64,000 nt of DNA from Saprospiraceae bacterium (lineage in GTDB: Bacteria > Bacteroidota > Bacteroidia > Chitinophagales > Saprospiraceae): positions 470,501 to 534,500 of the forward strand of contig JADJYQ010000001.1 in NCBI GenBank assembly GCA_016719615.1. Reading direction: 5' to 3'. Below are positions 55,229 through 63,987 of this stretch, piece by piece (positions within the stretch are counted from its first letter, which is position 1; each line of letters opens with the position of its first letter). A program made the translations under genes and the position numbers. The notes under the pieces are model-generated. The model did no database searches and was not told the origin of the DNA. It was given only the letters and a program-made list of their open reading frames with translations.

Positions 55229-56443
55229 ATGGAACATTGTTATATCATAGATGGCGTGCGGACACCAATAGGCAAATTTGCCGGAAGATTAGCTACCGTG
55301 CGAGCGGATGATTTGGCCGCTTTAGCTATTGAGGCTTTGATCAAAAGACAGCCAAATATTGCCCCTGTAAATATAGATGATCTCATATTGGGTTGCGCCA
55401 ATCAGGCCGGAGAAGACAACCGCAATGTAGCCCGTATGGCATTATTATTGGCCGGATTACCCTGGAGCGTGCCGGGTGAAACGGTCAACAGGTTGTGTGC
55501 TTCCGGACTTTCAGCATGTGTAAATGCTTTCCGTGCGATCTCTTGCAAAGAAGCTGATCTCATCATTGCCGGCGGTGTCGAAAATATGAGCCGGGGACCC
55601 TGGGTTATTTCAAAGGCTTCATCTGCATTTGGTAGAGATTCAGAAATGTATGACAGCAGTTTTGGCTGGAGATTTATCAATCCTAAAATGAAAAAATTAT
55701 TTGGCGTGGATAGTATGGGGCAAACTGCTGAGAATCTTGCAGAGCAATATAAAATCACCCGTGAAGCACAGGATCAGTTTGCATATCACAGTCAGATGAA
55801 AGCAGCCAAAGCAATTCAATCTGGCAGATTCGCTAAAGAAATCGCAGCTGTTGAAATAACCTTCCGCAAAGGACAAACGGAAATTGTCAAAGAAGATGAA
55901 TTTGTAAAAGCAGATACAAGCTTAGCAGGACTTTCACAATTGAAACCAGCTTTTAAAAGTGTCGAAGAAGGTGGGACAGTGACAGCAGGAAATGCTTCCG
56001 GATTAAATGATGGTGCAGCAGCTGTATTGCTGGCATCCGAATCTGCAGTGCAGAAATATCAATTAAACCCGATCGCAAGAATTTTATCCTCCGGTGTAGC
56101 AGGTGTAGAGCCCCGCATCATGGGCATTGGTCCCGTACCTGCATCTCAATTGGCTTTGGCGAGAGCAGGTTTGAGTATGGATCAAATGGATATCATTGAA
56201 TTGAATGAAGCTTTTGCCGCACAGGTATTGTCCTGTCTCAAAGAGTGGAAGGTACAAGCTGATGATACCCGATTGAATCCCAATGGTGGCGCCATTGCAC
56301 TTGGGCATCCCCTCGGAATGAGTGGGGCAAGGATCTTGTATTCTGCAGCGCTCGAATTGCAAGAACAACAAAAAAAATATGCCTTGGTTACGATGTGCAT
56401 TGGTGTGGGACAAGGATATGCCTGCGTCATTGAACGCGTTTGA
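55229..56443 (+). CDS. paaJ: 3-oxoadipyl-CoA / 3-oxo-5,6-dehydrosuberyl-CoA thiolase
   Basis: 404 residues, thiolase I family. The acyl-binding Cys is in NRLCASGLSA, the His in GGAIALGHPLGMSGAR, and the second Cys in MCIGVGQGYA. It releases acetyl-CoA at two steps of the phenylacetate route. Its position before paaZ, with the paa operon 6 kb upstream, supports paaJ over a generic fatty-acid thiolase. Confidence 0.88.
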   Translation: MEHCYIIDGVRTPIGKFAGRLATVRADDLAALAIEALIKRQPNIAPVNIDDLILGCANQAGEDNRNVARMALLLAGLPWSVPGETVNRLCASGLSACVNAFRAISCKEADLIIAGGVENMSRGPWVISKASSAFGRDSEMYDSSFGWRFINPKMKKLFGVDSMGQTAENLAEQYKITREAQDQFAYHSQMKAAKAIQSGRFAKEIAAVEITFRKGQTEIVKEDEFVKADTSLAGLSQLKPAFKSVEEGGTVTAGNASGLNDGAAAVLLASESAVQKYQLNPIARILSSGVAGVEPRIMGIGPVPASQLALARAGLSMDQMDIIELNEAFAAQVLSCLKEWKVQADDTRLNPNGGAIALGHPLGMSGARILYSAALELQEQQKKYALVTMCIGVGQGYACVIERV

Positions 56444-56471
56444 TGTTAACGTTTTAAACTGATCTGAAATC

Positions 56472-56936
56472 ATGAAACTTAAAGAGAATTTTTTTAAAAA
56501 TGAATATCTAAATCATTTACAAAAACTTGACCCTTTAGCGAAGGGTAATTGGGGCAAAATGACTGTCCATCAAATGATTGAACATATGTCTGATGCATTT
56601 CGAAATGGAAATGGAAAAGATGTGTATTCAGGGATTTTGTCGCAGGAAGAACGTTTGCCAAAAATGCAGGCTTTTTTATTATCTGAACTACCATTTAAAG
56701 AGAATACAAAAAATATTTTAATGGCAGAAGAACCCCTCCCCGTTAAGTTTGAGCAGGTGGCCGATAGTTTAGCTGCCTTAAAATCTGAAATTGATGATTT
56801 TTTTATTTATTGGGAAAATCACAAAGGAGAACTTTTGCGCAATCCATTTTTTGGCGATCTTGATTATGAACATTGGATTTCTTTACTCCATAAACATGCA
56901 AAACATCATTTATTACAATTCGGAGTGGCGGTCTGA
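56472..56936 (+). CDS. DinB-like DUF1569 protein
   Basis: 154 residues, four-helix bundle of the DinB/YfiT type. Candidate metal-binding histidines are in TVHQMIEHMSD and LLHKHAKHHLLQFG. Related proteins sit near paaZ in other Bacteroidota as far as I recall, but the role is unknown; a thiol-linked detoxification function is a guess. It lies 28 bp after paaJ and 49 bp before paaZ. Confidence 0.7.
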   Translation: MKLKENFFKNEYLNHLQKLDPLAKGNWGKMTVHQMIEHMSDAFRNGNGKDVYSGILSQEERLPKMQAFLLSELPFKENTKNILMAEEPLPVKFEQVADSLAALKSEIDDFFIYWENHKGELLRNPFFGDLDYEHWISLLHKHAKHHLLQFGVAV

Positions 56937-56951
56937 TCATTATTAAACTAA

Positions 56952-56965
56952 CAAACGTTCGTTTG
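56952..56965. promoter_or_regulatory. Candidate PaaR-type operator upstream of paaZ
   Basis: CAAACGTTCGTTTG matches CNAACGNNCGTTNG exactly. Its right half, TTCGTTTG, differs by one base from the -7 box TAnnTTTG, so a repressor here would cover the promoter. It lies 20 bp before the paaZ ATG. Confidence 0.65.
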
Positions 56966-56985
56966 TTTTACAATAAATAAGGAAT

Positions 56986-59067
56986 ATGCTAAAATTGCAA
57001 AACTATATATTAGGTTCTTGGGTGAATGGTGATGGTGATGGGCAAATTCTTGAAAGTGCCCTTGATGGAAAACCAATCGCTGCTGCAAGTAGCGATGGTC
57101 TTGATTTTACGGCGATGTTGAATTACGCACGTACGGTCGGAGGGACTGCTTTGCGAAAAATGACTTTCCAGGAAAGAGGACGTATGCTCAAGTCTTTAGC
57201 TTTGTTTCTTACCGAGCGGAAGGCGAGCTACTATCCACTCAGTTTTCAGTCTGGGGCTACAAAAACCGACAGTTGGATTGATATCGATGGTGGTATAGGA
57301 ACGCTGTTTGCGTATTCAAGTTTACGCCGCAAGTTGCCAAATCAATTTTTTATTCCGGATGGCGAAGTAGCCAATTTATCAAAAAACGGAAGTTTTATCG
57401 GACATCACATACTTGCTCCTAAACACGGAGTTGCTATTCATATCAATGCATTTAATTTTCCAATCTGGGGAATGCTCGAAAAAATTTCTGTCAATCTCCT
57501 GGCGGGTATGCCTGCTATCGTAAAACCGGCAACGATAACTTCGTATCTGGCAGAAGCGGTTGTAAAAGACATTATAGCATCCGGGATACTGCCTGAAGGA
57601 TCACTGCAACTGGTTTGTGGATCGGCGAGAAACATTTTAGAATCTGTCATGTGTCAGGATGTAGTCACGTTTACTGGTTCCGCCACCACAGGTCGAGCGC
57701 TTAAATCGCATTCAAGAATTATGGAAGAGTCAGTGCCTTTTAATCTGGAGGCCGATTCGCTGAATGCCAGTGTGTTGGGAATGGACGTGAAACCGGGTTC
57801 TGCTGATTTTGATATTTTTGTAAAGGAAGTGCACCGGGAGATGACCGCAAAATGCGGCCAAAAATGTACAGCCATCCGGAGAATCATTGTTCCGGAACAA
57901 GTCGTAGAGGATTTGCAAATAGCCCTGGCAAACCGATTGCAAAAAACAATTATTGGAAACCCATTCAATGAAGAAGTGCGAATGGGTGCGCTCGCTGGTA
58001 GGGTCCAATTAAAAGAAGTAAGAGAACGCATAGCCCAATTGTCAGAATTTACACCGATCGTATTCGGAGATCCTTATAAAGTTGATGTGATAGGTGCAGA
58101 TGCTAATTCCGGAGCATTCTTATCTCCCGTATTGATGCTGAATGAAAAACCATTCGAGCATTTAATTACACATCAACTAGAAGCATTTGGTCCTGTGGGA
58201 ACCATCATTCCTTATAAAAACATAGAAGAGGCTATCGAAATCTGTAATTTAGGAAAAGGCTCTTTGGTCAGCTCGTTGATCACATCTAATGTCCAAACTG
58301 CTAGCCAATTTGTAATGGGTGCATCTGCATATCATGGAAGAATTCTGATCCTAAATGAAAAATGTTCCAAAGAAAGTACCGGTCATGGATCTCCCATGCC
58401 ATTGCTGGTTCATGGTGGTCCGGGAAGAGCTGGTGGGGGCGAGGAGATGGGCGGACTCAGAGGTATCAAACACTATCTGCAACGCACCGCGGTGCAGGGC
58501 AGTCCGGACATGCTTTCAGAAATTACACAAGTTTACCAGGTAGGTGCGGAGCGCAAAGAATCAGAGATCCACCTGTTTCGAAAATATTTTGAAGAACTCG
58601 TTGTCGGAGATACAATCACTACTGCCGGACATACTGTTTCTGAAACAGACATTACCTTATTTGCCAATGTAAGCGGCGACCATTTTTATGCACATATGGA
58701 TGCGACTTCTCTTGAAGACACTGTGTTTACGGGAAGAGTTGCACATGGTTATTTTATTCTTTCTAAAGCAGCTGGCCTCTTTGTGGACGCTAAAAAGGGA
58801 CCGGTTTTATTGAATTACGGAGTAGATGAATGCCGCTTTACAAAACCTGTTTATCCGGGAGACACCATTCACGTAAAACTCACCGTAAAAGAAAAAATTG
58901 ACCAGGAGAATGTTTTAAAAATTCCCGTACCCGGCGGAGAACCCAACGAAATACTCAAAGAAGTTCCTTGCGGAATCGTGCGCTGGCTGGTCGATGTGCT
59001 CAATCAAAATGGCGAAACGGTGGCAATAGCAACCATACTAACGATGGTTAGGAAAGGGGTTTTTTAG
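56986..59067 (+). CDS. paaZ: Bifunctional oxepin-CoA hydrolase / aldehyde dehydrogenase PaaZ
   Basis: 693 residues; close to the E. coli length of 681. The N-terminal ALDH domain has FNFPIWGMLEKI, VKPAT, TFTGSATTG and the catalytic Cys in CGQKCTAIRR. The C-terminal MaoC hydratase domain (from about residue 535) has FANVSGDHFYAHMD and FTGRVAHGYF with the catalytic Asp-His. It opens the oxepin ring and oxidises the resulting aldehyde. The TAG stop is the first base of a 7-bp repeat array. Confidence 0.92.
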   Translation: MLKLQNYILGSWVNGDGDGQILESALDGKPIAAASSDGLDFTAMLNYARTVGGTALRKMTFQERGRMLKSLALFLTERKASYYPLSFQSGATKTDSWIDIDGGIGTLFAYSSLRRKLPNQFFIPDGEVANLSKNGSFIGHHILAPKHGVAIHINAFNFPIWGMLEKISVNLLAGMPAIVKPATITSYLAEAVVKDIIASGILPEGSLQLVCGSARNILESVMCQDVVTFTGSATTGRALKSHSRIMEESVPFNLEADSLNASVLGMDVKPGSADFDIFVKEVHREMTAKCGQKCTAIRRIIVPEQVVEDLQIALANRLQKTIIGNPFNEEVRMGALAGRVQLKEVRERIAQLSEFTPIVFGDPYKVDVIGADANSGAFLSPVLMLNEKPFEHLITHQLEAFGPVGTIIPYKNIEEAIEICNLGKGSLVSSLITSNVQTASQFVMGASAYHGRILILNEKCSKESTGHGSPMPLLVHGGPGRAGGGEEMGGLRGIKHYLQRTAVQGSPDMLSEITQVYQVGAERKESEIHLFRKYFEELVVGDTITTAGHTVSETDITLFANVSGDHFYAHMDATSLEDTVFTGRVAHGYFILSKAAGLFVDAKKGPVLLNYGVDECRFTKPVYPGDTIHVKLTVKEKIDQENVLKIPVPGGEPNEILKEVPCGIVRWLVDVLNQNGETVAIATILTMVRKGVF

Positions 59068-59151
59068 TTGATAGTTGATAGTTGATAGTTGATAGTTGAT
59101 AGTTGATAGTTGATAGTTGATAGTTGATAGTTGATAGTTGATAGTTGATAG
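59065..59151. repeat. 7-bp tandem repeat (tagttga), about 12 copies
   Basis: Perfect array starting with the paaZ stop codon. Each unit holds a TAG and a TGA, so stops appear in all plus frames. Confidence 0.95.
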
Positions 59152-59209
59152 TATCATTTTAACCGATAAAGATAGACAAAATAATCTAAAAATAGTTGAA
59201 TTTAATTGA

Positions 59210-59225
59210 ACTAACATTCGTTAGT
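59210..59225. promoter_or_regulatory. ACTAAC-ATTC-GTTAGT palindrome
   Basis: Perfect 6-bp arms with a 4-base spacer; one base off CNAACGNNCGTTNG. It sits between paaZ and the convergent ion-channel gene, 13 bp before the 8-bp repeat array, so its use as an operator is unclear. Confidence 0.4.
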
Positions 59226-59237
59226 GCGTGTTGTTTT

Positions 59238-59358
59238 CTAACAGACTAACAGACTAACAGACTAACAGACTAACAGACTAACAGACTAACAGACTAACAG
59301 ACTAACAGACTAACAGACTAACAGACTAACAGACCAACAGACCAACAAACTAACAGAC
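59238..59358. repeat. 8-bp tandem repeat (actaacag), about 15 copies
   Basis: Same unit as at 50805-50880; the last few units change to accaaca. It sits at the 3' end of the ion-channel gene. Confidence 0.95.
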
Positions 59359-59373
59359 TTCTTCTTCCAAACC

Positions 59374-60081
59374 TCAATTCCTCCCGTTGCTAAAATATCC
59401 TTTTCGCTCTATATTGCTTGTAAAAAAATTGAGTGAAATAACTACAAACCAAAGAAAAAGAATCTGCTGAATGGAGATCAGTATTTTAGCTGTAAGAGTA
59501 CTGGGTATATAATCGCCAGGGCCGAGTGCAGTTGCTGTGGAAATACTAAAGTAAATTCCATCAAACCAGTGTACAAATGCTTTGTTGAAATGGTCTCCGG
59601 CTGAGTACAAAACGCCAAATACCAATATCAGTTCCATGTAATTCAGGAACAGCAACAACATGGATCTTCTATAAGATCTTGGTCGCATATGCGTGTCTGA
59701 AGCAAAGATCATGGCCGGGATATAAAATACTGTTTCTGCAGCTACCCATACCATAAACCAATAAATGAAAGGAATGTATTGCCAGTCGTTGAGCAATGCC
59801 ACGACAGGGAAGATGAGTTTCAATACAATACAAATGTCAACAACGAGGTCTTTATACCTGGGATTTTTTTTCTCAACGAGGTGTTTGATGTGCCCAACTG
59901 GAAAAATAAATTGAATTCCGGCAAGGAACAAACGAATGATCTTTTCAAGTCCGTAATCATCGTGGTGTTCGTTGTTCCAAATAGCTTTGAGATTTTGTTT
60001 ACGGCGGTCTACATGTTTGTGACCAGGTGGGTGGTGTAGCTCTTTGTCTCCAAAGAAGAGTTTCTTAAGAAGATTTCGCAT
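59374..60081 (-). CDS. Two-helix ion channel-like membrane protein
   Basis: 235 residues, four hydrophobic segments; the last two frame a pore loop ISTATALGPGDYIPST, where potassium channels have T-x-G-Y-G-D. The change to GPGD makes ion selectivity uncertain. The N-terminus is basic and histidine-rich (HHPPGHKHVDRRKQN). A TACCTTTG promoter at 60086-60093 lies just before the ATG, indicating a leaderless transcript. Confidence 0.72.
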   Translation of the reverse strand: MRNLLKKLFFGDKELHHPPGHKHVDRRKQNLKAIWNNEHHDDYGLEKIIRLFLAGIQFIFPVGHIKHLVEKKNPRYKDLVVDICIVLKLIFPVVALLNDWQYIPFIYWFMVWVAAETVFYIPAMIFASDTHMRPRSYRRSMLLLFLNYMELILVFGVLYSAGDHFNKAFVHWFDGIYFSISTATALGPGDYIPSTLTAKILISIQQILFLWFVVISLNFFTSNIERKGYFSNGRN

Positions 60082-60085
60082 ATCG

Positions 60086-60093
60086 CAAAGGTA
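60086..60093 (-). promoter_or_regulatory. -7 promoter, ion channel gene (leaderless)
   Basis: TACCTTTG on the minus strand matches TAnnTTTG and ends only 4 bases before the ATG, so transcription should begin within or next to the start codon. Confidence 0.5.
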
Positions 60094-60204
60094 TGTTGTA
60101 CAAACATAAAATGCGGTAAGATTTTAAATTGGGTTTGAACTTTAGCTTCAGATGAGCTTACAACTTATAGGTATTTTCGATACTGGCGTGATACCAACAT
60201 TCCT

Positions 60205-61098
60205 TTATTTCGACATCAACAATTTTTTTGGCGTGATGCCAAATTGTTTTTTGAAGGCTTCAATAAAATGACTGATATTGGTGTATCCCATTTCATGGGC
60301 TACTTGTTTGACTTGCAGGTTTTGTTCTGACAACAATCGTCTGGCCATTTCCATTTTATAACTCATGAGATAATGATAGGGCCCTTGTCCGTAGATTTCC
60401 TTAAATCCAGCCTTAAGCTGGTACTCGTTGAGCTGGACCGATTTTGCCAATTCGGGAATGGTTGGTGGATGCTTAAATTGTTCCAACAAAATACTTTTTG
60501 CGTCTTTAATTTTTCGAACCGTCAATTCATTTTTCAGGAAGGGACAATATTCGGCATTGGTTTGTTTTTCAGCATAGAGCAAGCTCAGAATTTCCAGCGT
60601 TTTGGCCTGAAAATACAAACGGTTTGCCGGCTCTAATCGAATTTTTTGTTCGAGTTGTTTGAGTACAATATGCAACTCCCCACTGATCTCAAGTTCTTCA
60701 TAGAATTTGTGTTGCGCATTTTGAGGATCAAAAATGGGAGCTGATTGCACAAGTGGATGCGGACTAAACAGTTGATGAAGTTTGTCAAGACGGATACTCA
60801 GATGGATTAAAGGAATGTCCTTTTCAGCCTGGAGTTGGATCTGGAGTTCTCCTTCCGGTTGATAAATGACAAAGGCATGATTTTGAGCCAGGTTGCGCCG
60901 ATAGTGCGGACTGAAAATGAATGTTACAGGACCCGACAAACTAAATAAAATCTGAACCTTTGAGGGTAATAACACGAGAAAACGATCTGTCTGGCTTATA
61001 AGGTCTTCAATGATATGTAACTGTAAATCGCCATCGTCAAAACAGACTTTAAATTCTATTTTAGGGATATTTTTTTGTACGATTTTTTCCGATTTCAT
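60205..61098 (-). CDS. AraC-family transcriptional regulator
   Basis: 297 residues. The C-terminal AraC DNA-binding domain has both HTHs (PTIPELAKSVQLNEYQLKAGF and QVKQVAHEMGYTNISHFIEAFKKQFGITPKK). The N-terminal ~190 residues are a ligand-sensing domain like PchR-type regulators of iron-siderophore uptake. It is divergent from the haem-receptor gene, which it probably activates under iron limitation. Confidence 0.85.
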   Translation of the reverse strand: MKSEKIVQKNIPKIEFKVCFDDGDLQLHIIEDLISQTDRFLVLLPSKVQILFSLSGPVTFIFSPHYRRNLAQNHAFVIYQPEGELQIQLQAEKDIPLIHLSIRLDKLHQLFSPHPLVQSAPIFDPQNAQHKFYEELEISGELHIVLKQLEQKIRLEPANRLYFQAKTLEILSLLYAEKQTNAEYCPFLKNELTVRKIKDAKSILLEQFKHPPTIPELAKSVQLNEYQLKAGFKEIYGQGPYHYLMSYKMEMARRLLSEQNLQVKQVAHEMGYTNISHFIEAFKKQFGITPKKLLMSK

Positions 61099-61243
61099 AC
61101 GGTTCTTATGTAAAAATATTATAAATGATTAAATATCAATTAAATAGAAAATAACATAAAATGCAAGATAAATCTTTTCAGGGTAGTTATTATCCAATTA
61201 GGGTTATTTTAATTAATGACCCCGTAGCAATTTTGCAGCTGAA

Positions 61244-63376
61244 ATGAGGAGCTTACCGTATTTTTTAGCGATCCTGATCATGGGACAAGGATTTGGGCAG
61301 CAAGACACACTTGAAATTGCGGAAATCGTCATTTCGGCCACCCGGACCGAAAAAAAACTGACTGCAGTCCCGATGCCAACACTACTTATAAAGGCTAAAG
61401 AGATCCAAATTACGGGAACTTCCAGACTTCAGGATCTGCTTACAGAGCAAGTCGGTTTGAGTGTTGTTCCTCAAATCAATGGTTTTGGCAATGGCTTGCA
61501 AGTTCAGGGCCTGAATCCCGATTACACGCTTATCATGGTGGATGGCGAACCCGTCATTGGAAGATTAACCGGAAATCTCGAACTTAACCGATTTACCCTT
61601 GGCAATGTCAAGCAGGTTGAAATTGTAAAAGGTCCAAGTTCGAGTTTGTATGGATCAGAAGCCTTAGGTGGCGTTGTAAATATATTGACGCAATCTGCAA
61701 GTGAAAATAAAGCTATTGTAGATTTAAAGCACAGTACAAATAATACCTACGATCTCGGATTGCAGGGACAAGTTGTAATAAAAGATTTTTCATTAACAGG
61801 CTTTGTAAATCATTTTCGCACGGATGGTTTTGATTTATTTGAAAACAGCTTTGGCCAGGTCGTTTCTCCTTATTACAATACAACATTGCAGCTTAAACCA
61901 AAATATGAATTTAAACAAGCTCATGTATTGTCGATCCATACCAGATGGTTCAAAGAAACTCAGGACAATCAATATCAGGTTATTTCCGGTGTTGATTCTA
62001 TCAGGGTTTCCGGACAGGCGTTTGTGGAAGATTTGAGTTTAAGTCCGCGATTAAAATTGAGGCTAAATTCAAGAACTTTTTTAAGTCTTCATTATTATTA
62101 CAGCAAATACAGCACGCAGACGGAGTTATTTGAAATTGACGACCAGAAACAATATTATACAGACGATTTTAAACAAGAATTGCAAAAACCTGAATTCATC
62201 ACAAACCTGCAATTCGATGGTGGACATACCTTAACCGCGGGTGCAGGTGCTCATTTTGAAAGTGTCGAAACTTCCAGATATGGAGATGCCGAATTAAAAG
62301 AACAACAAAGTTATTTTGGCTTTGCGCAACATGAATGGAGTCTGGCTGACAAATGGGAGTTTGTTAGTGGTTTGCGTTATGACCGAAATGCAGTGTACGG
62401 AAATCAATGGTCGCCTAAATTTGCCCTGCAATACACGTTCAATAAGAATCTTTCACTAAAAGCATCTGTAGGAACTGGATTTAAAGCACCTGATTTTAGA
62501 TATCTATACTTGAATTTTAGAAATTCTGCTGCGGCTTACTCGGTTTTTGGTACGGAACAAGTCGTAGCTCAACTTCAACAACTTGAAAAAAATGGGGAGA
62601 TCCTTTTGTATTTTTCTAACCCCAATGAAATCGGCAAATTGGATGCCGAACGATCGTTAGCTTTCAATTTGGGCCTGCATTATAATATTAAAAAGGACTT
62701 CACGCTTGATCTTAATTTATTTAGAAACGATCTGGAAGGATTGATTGAAAGCATTCCGGTAGCCATGACTACCGATATGCGCAACATATATTCCTACGAC
62801 AATATTAAACAGGCTTATACACATGGCGGTGAAGTTTCATTAAAGAAAACATGGAATAGTGGTATTCAAATCCATTTTTCGTCGCAATGGCTGTTTGCAA
62901 AGGATAAAGAAATTGTAAGTGAAATAAACAGAGGCCAGATTTACGGACGGGATCCGGTGACCAAAGAATCATACAGGATTAGCCAAAGCGATTATTTCGG
63001 ATTGTACAACAGGTCCAGACATACAGAAATGGTCAAAGTATTTTATACCCCAAAACAAGGACAGTGGGATGCCAGTATCAGAATGACCTATAAGAGTAAG
63101 TTTGGCATTCAGAACTCAGCTGGTAGTGTGCAGGGCATCAATCGCCCGTCATCCGATATTAATGGGAATGCGATACTTGATCGGTATGATCACTTTGTGG
63201 ATGCTTATGTTCTTGTTAATGCAAGTTTAGGAAAAACTATTGGAAATCGCTTATACATCCAATGTGGTGCAGAAAATATTACGGATTTCAAAGATCCAAT
63301 TAATTTGCCCCAACTACCGGGACGAATTTTATTCATCAAATTGAATTTTAAAATTTTTAAAAATAATGCAATATGA
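61244..63376 (+). CDS. TonB-dependent receptor, HmuR-like haem/iron uptake
   Basis: 710 residues. Signal peptide (about 1-18), TonB box-like IAEIVISATRTEKK, plug (about 40-150, with MVDGEPVIGRLTGNLELN and EIVKGPSSSLYGSEALGGVVNI), then a 22-strand barrel ending KLNFKIFKNNAI. The following HmuY-like lipoprotein overlaps its stop by 4 bp, so the pair is likely a haem uptake system. A CAATTTTG element at 61228-61235 is one base off the promoter consensus and nearly adjoins the ATG. Confidence 0.83.
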   Translation: MRSLPYFLAILIMGQGFGQQDTLEIAEIVISATRTEKKLTAVPMPTLLIKAKEIQITGTSRLQDLLTEQVGLSVVPQINGFGNGLQVQGLNPDYTLIMVDGEPVIGRLTGNLELNRFTLGNVKQVEIVKGPSSSLYGSEALGGVVNILTQSASENKAIVDLKHSTNNTYDLGLQGQVVIKDFSLTGFVNHFRTDGFDLFENSFGQVVSPYYNTTLQLKPKYEFKQAHVLSIHTRWFKETQDNQYQVISGVDSIRVSGQAFVEDLSLSPRLKLRLNSRTFLSLHYYYSKYSTQTELFEIDDQKQYYTDDFKQELQKPEFITNLQFDGGHTLTAGAGAHFESVETSRYGDAELKEQQSYFGFAQHEWSLADKWEFVSGLRYDRNAVYGNQWSPKFALQYTFNKNLSLKASVGTGFKAPDFRYLYLNFRNSAAAYSVFGTEQVVAQLQQLEKNGEILLYFSNPNEIGKLDAERSLAFNLGLHYNIKKDFTLDLNLFRNDLEGLIESIPVAMTTDMRNIYSYDNIKQAYTHGGEVSLKKTWNSGIQIHFSSQWLFAKDKEIVSEINRGQIYGRDPVTKESYRISQSDYFGLYNRSRHTEMVKVFYTPKQGQWDASIRMTYKSKFGIQNSAGSVQGINRPSSDINGNAILDRYDHFVDAYVLVNASLGKTIGNRLYIQCGAENITDFKDPINLPQLPGRILFIKLNFKIFKNNAI

Positions 63377-63987
63377 AATGTTACTTAAAATTAATGGCTT
63401 TGGGTTTGTTGACTTTTTTAATTTCCTGTGATGAGGATGATGATCCTGCAACAAGTGGAGTTGTTTCTGTAAAAATTAATAATTTGCCTGCAGATCCGCC
63501 TACAGGTTTTGATCCTAATAATGGTACTCCATTGGGAACTACCAATAAGTTTACATTTTTCCGTTTTGCAGACAGCTCAATCGTAGTAACTGCAGATAGC
63601 GCAACTTCAAAGTGGGATGTAGGTTTCAGAGCACAGGACATCATCGTAAATTCGGGATCTAGTGGACCCGGCAATGCAGCAGCTTTTACTTACACGGGCT
63701 TGTTCAATGAATTGGAATCAGTTCCGGTCGATAGTATATTTAAACAAGATCAGTTGGGTGCACTGGCCATTGGAAGAAGTTGGTACAATTATGATCCTGT
63801 AGGCATGGTATTGATCCCTAAACCGGGAAGAATCATTGTGATCCGCACTGCCGACAATAAATATGTTAAAATGGAAATTCTAAGTTACTATAAAGATGCG
63901 CCGACGACTCCCACATTTATGTCTCCGGCCCGGTATTATACATTCAGGTATGTGTACCAAAAAGATGGGTCAAAAAGTTTTAAATAG
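63373..63987 (+). CDS. HmuY-family haem-binding lipoprotein
   Basis: 204 residues, lipobox ISCDED. The beta-rich mature part follows the HmuY plan (FTFFRFADSSIVVTADSATSKWDVGFRAQDIIVN ... YTFRYVYQKDG). HmuY proteins capture haem at the cell surface and pass it to HmuR. Whether both haem-ligating His are present cannot be settled; few His are visible, so ligands may differ (Met or Tyr) or it may bind another tetrapyrrole. Confidence 0.78.
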   Translation: MKCYLKLMALGLLTFLISCDEDDDPATSGVVSVKINNLPADPPTGFDPNNGTPLGTTNKFTFFRFADSSIVVTADSATSKWDVGFRAQDIIVNSGSSGPGNAAAFTYTGLFNELESVPVDSIFKQDQLGALAIGRSWYNYDPVGMVLIPKPGRIIVIRTADNKYVKMEILSYYKDAPTTPTFMSPARYYTFRYVYQKDGSKSFK

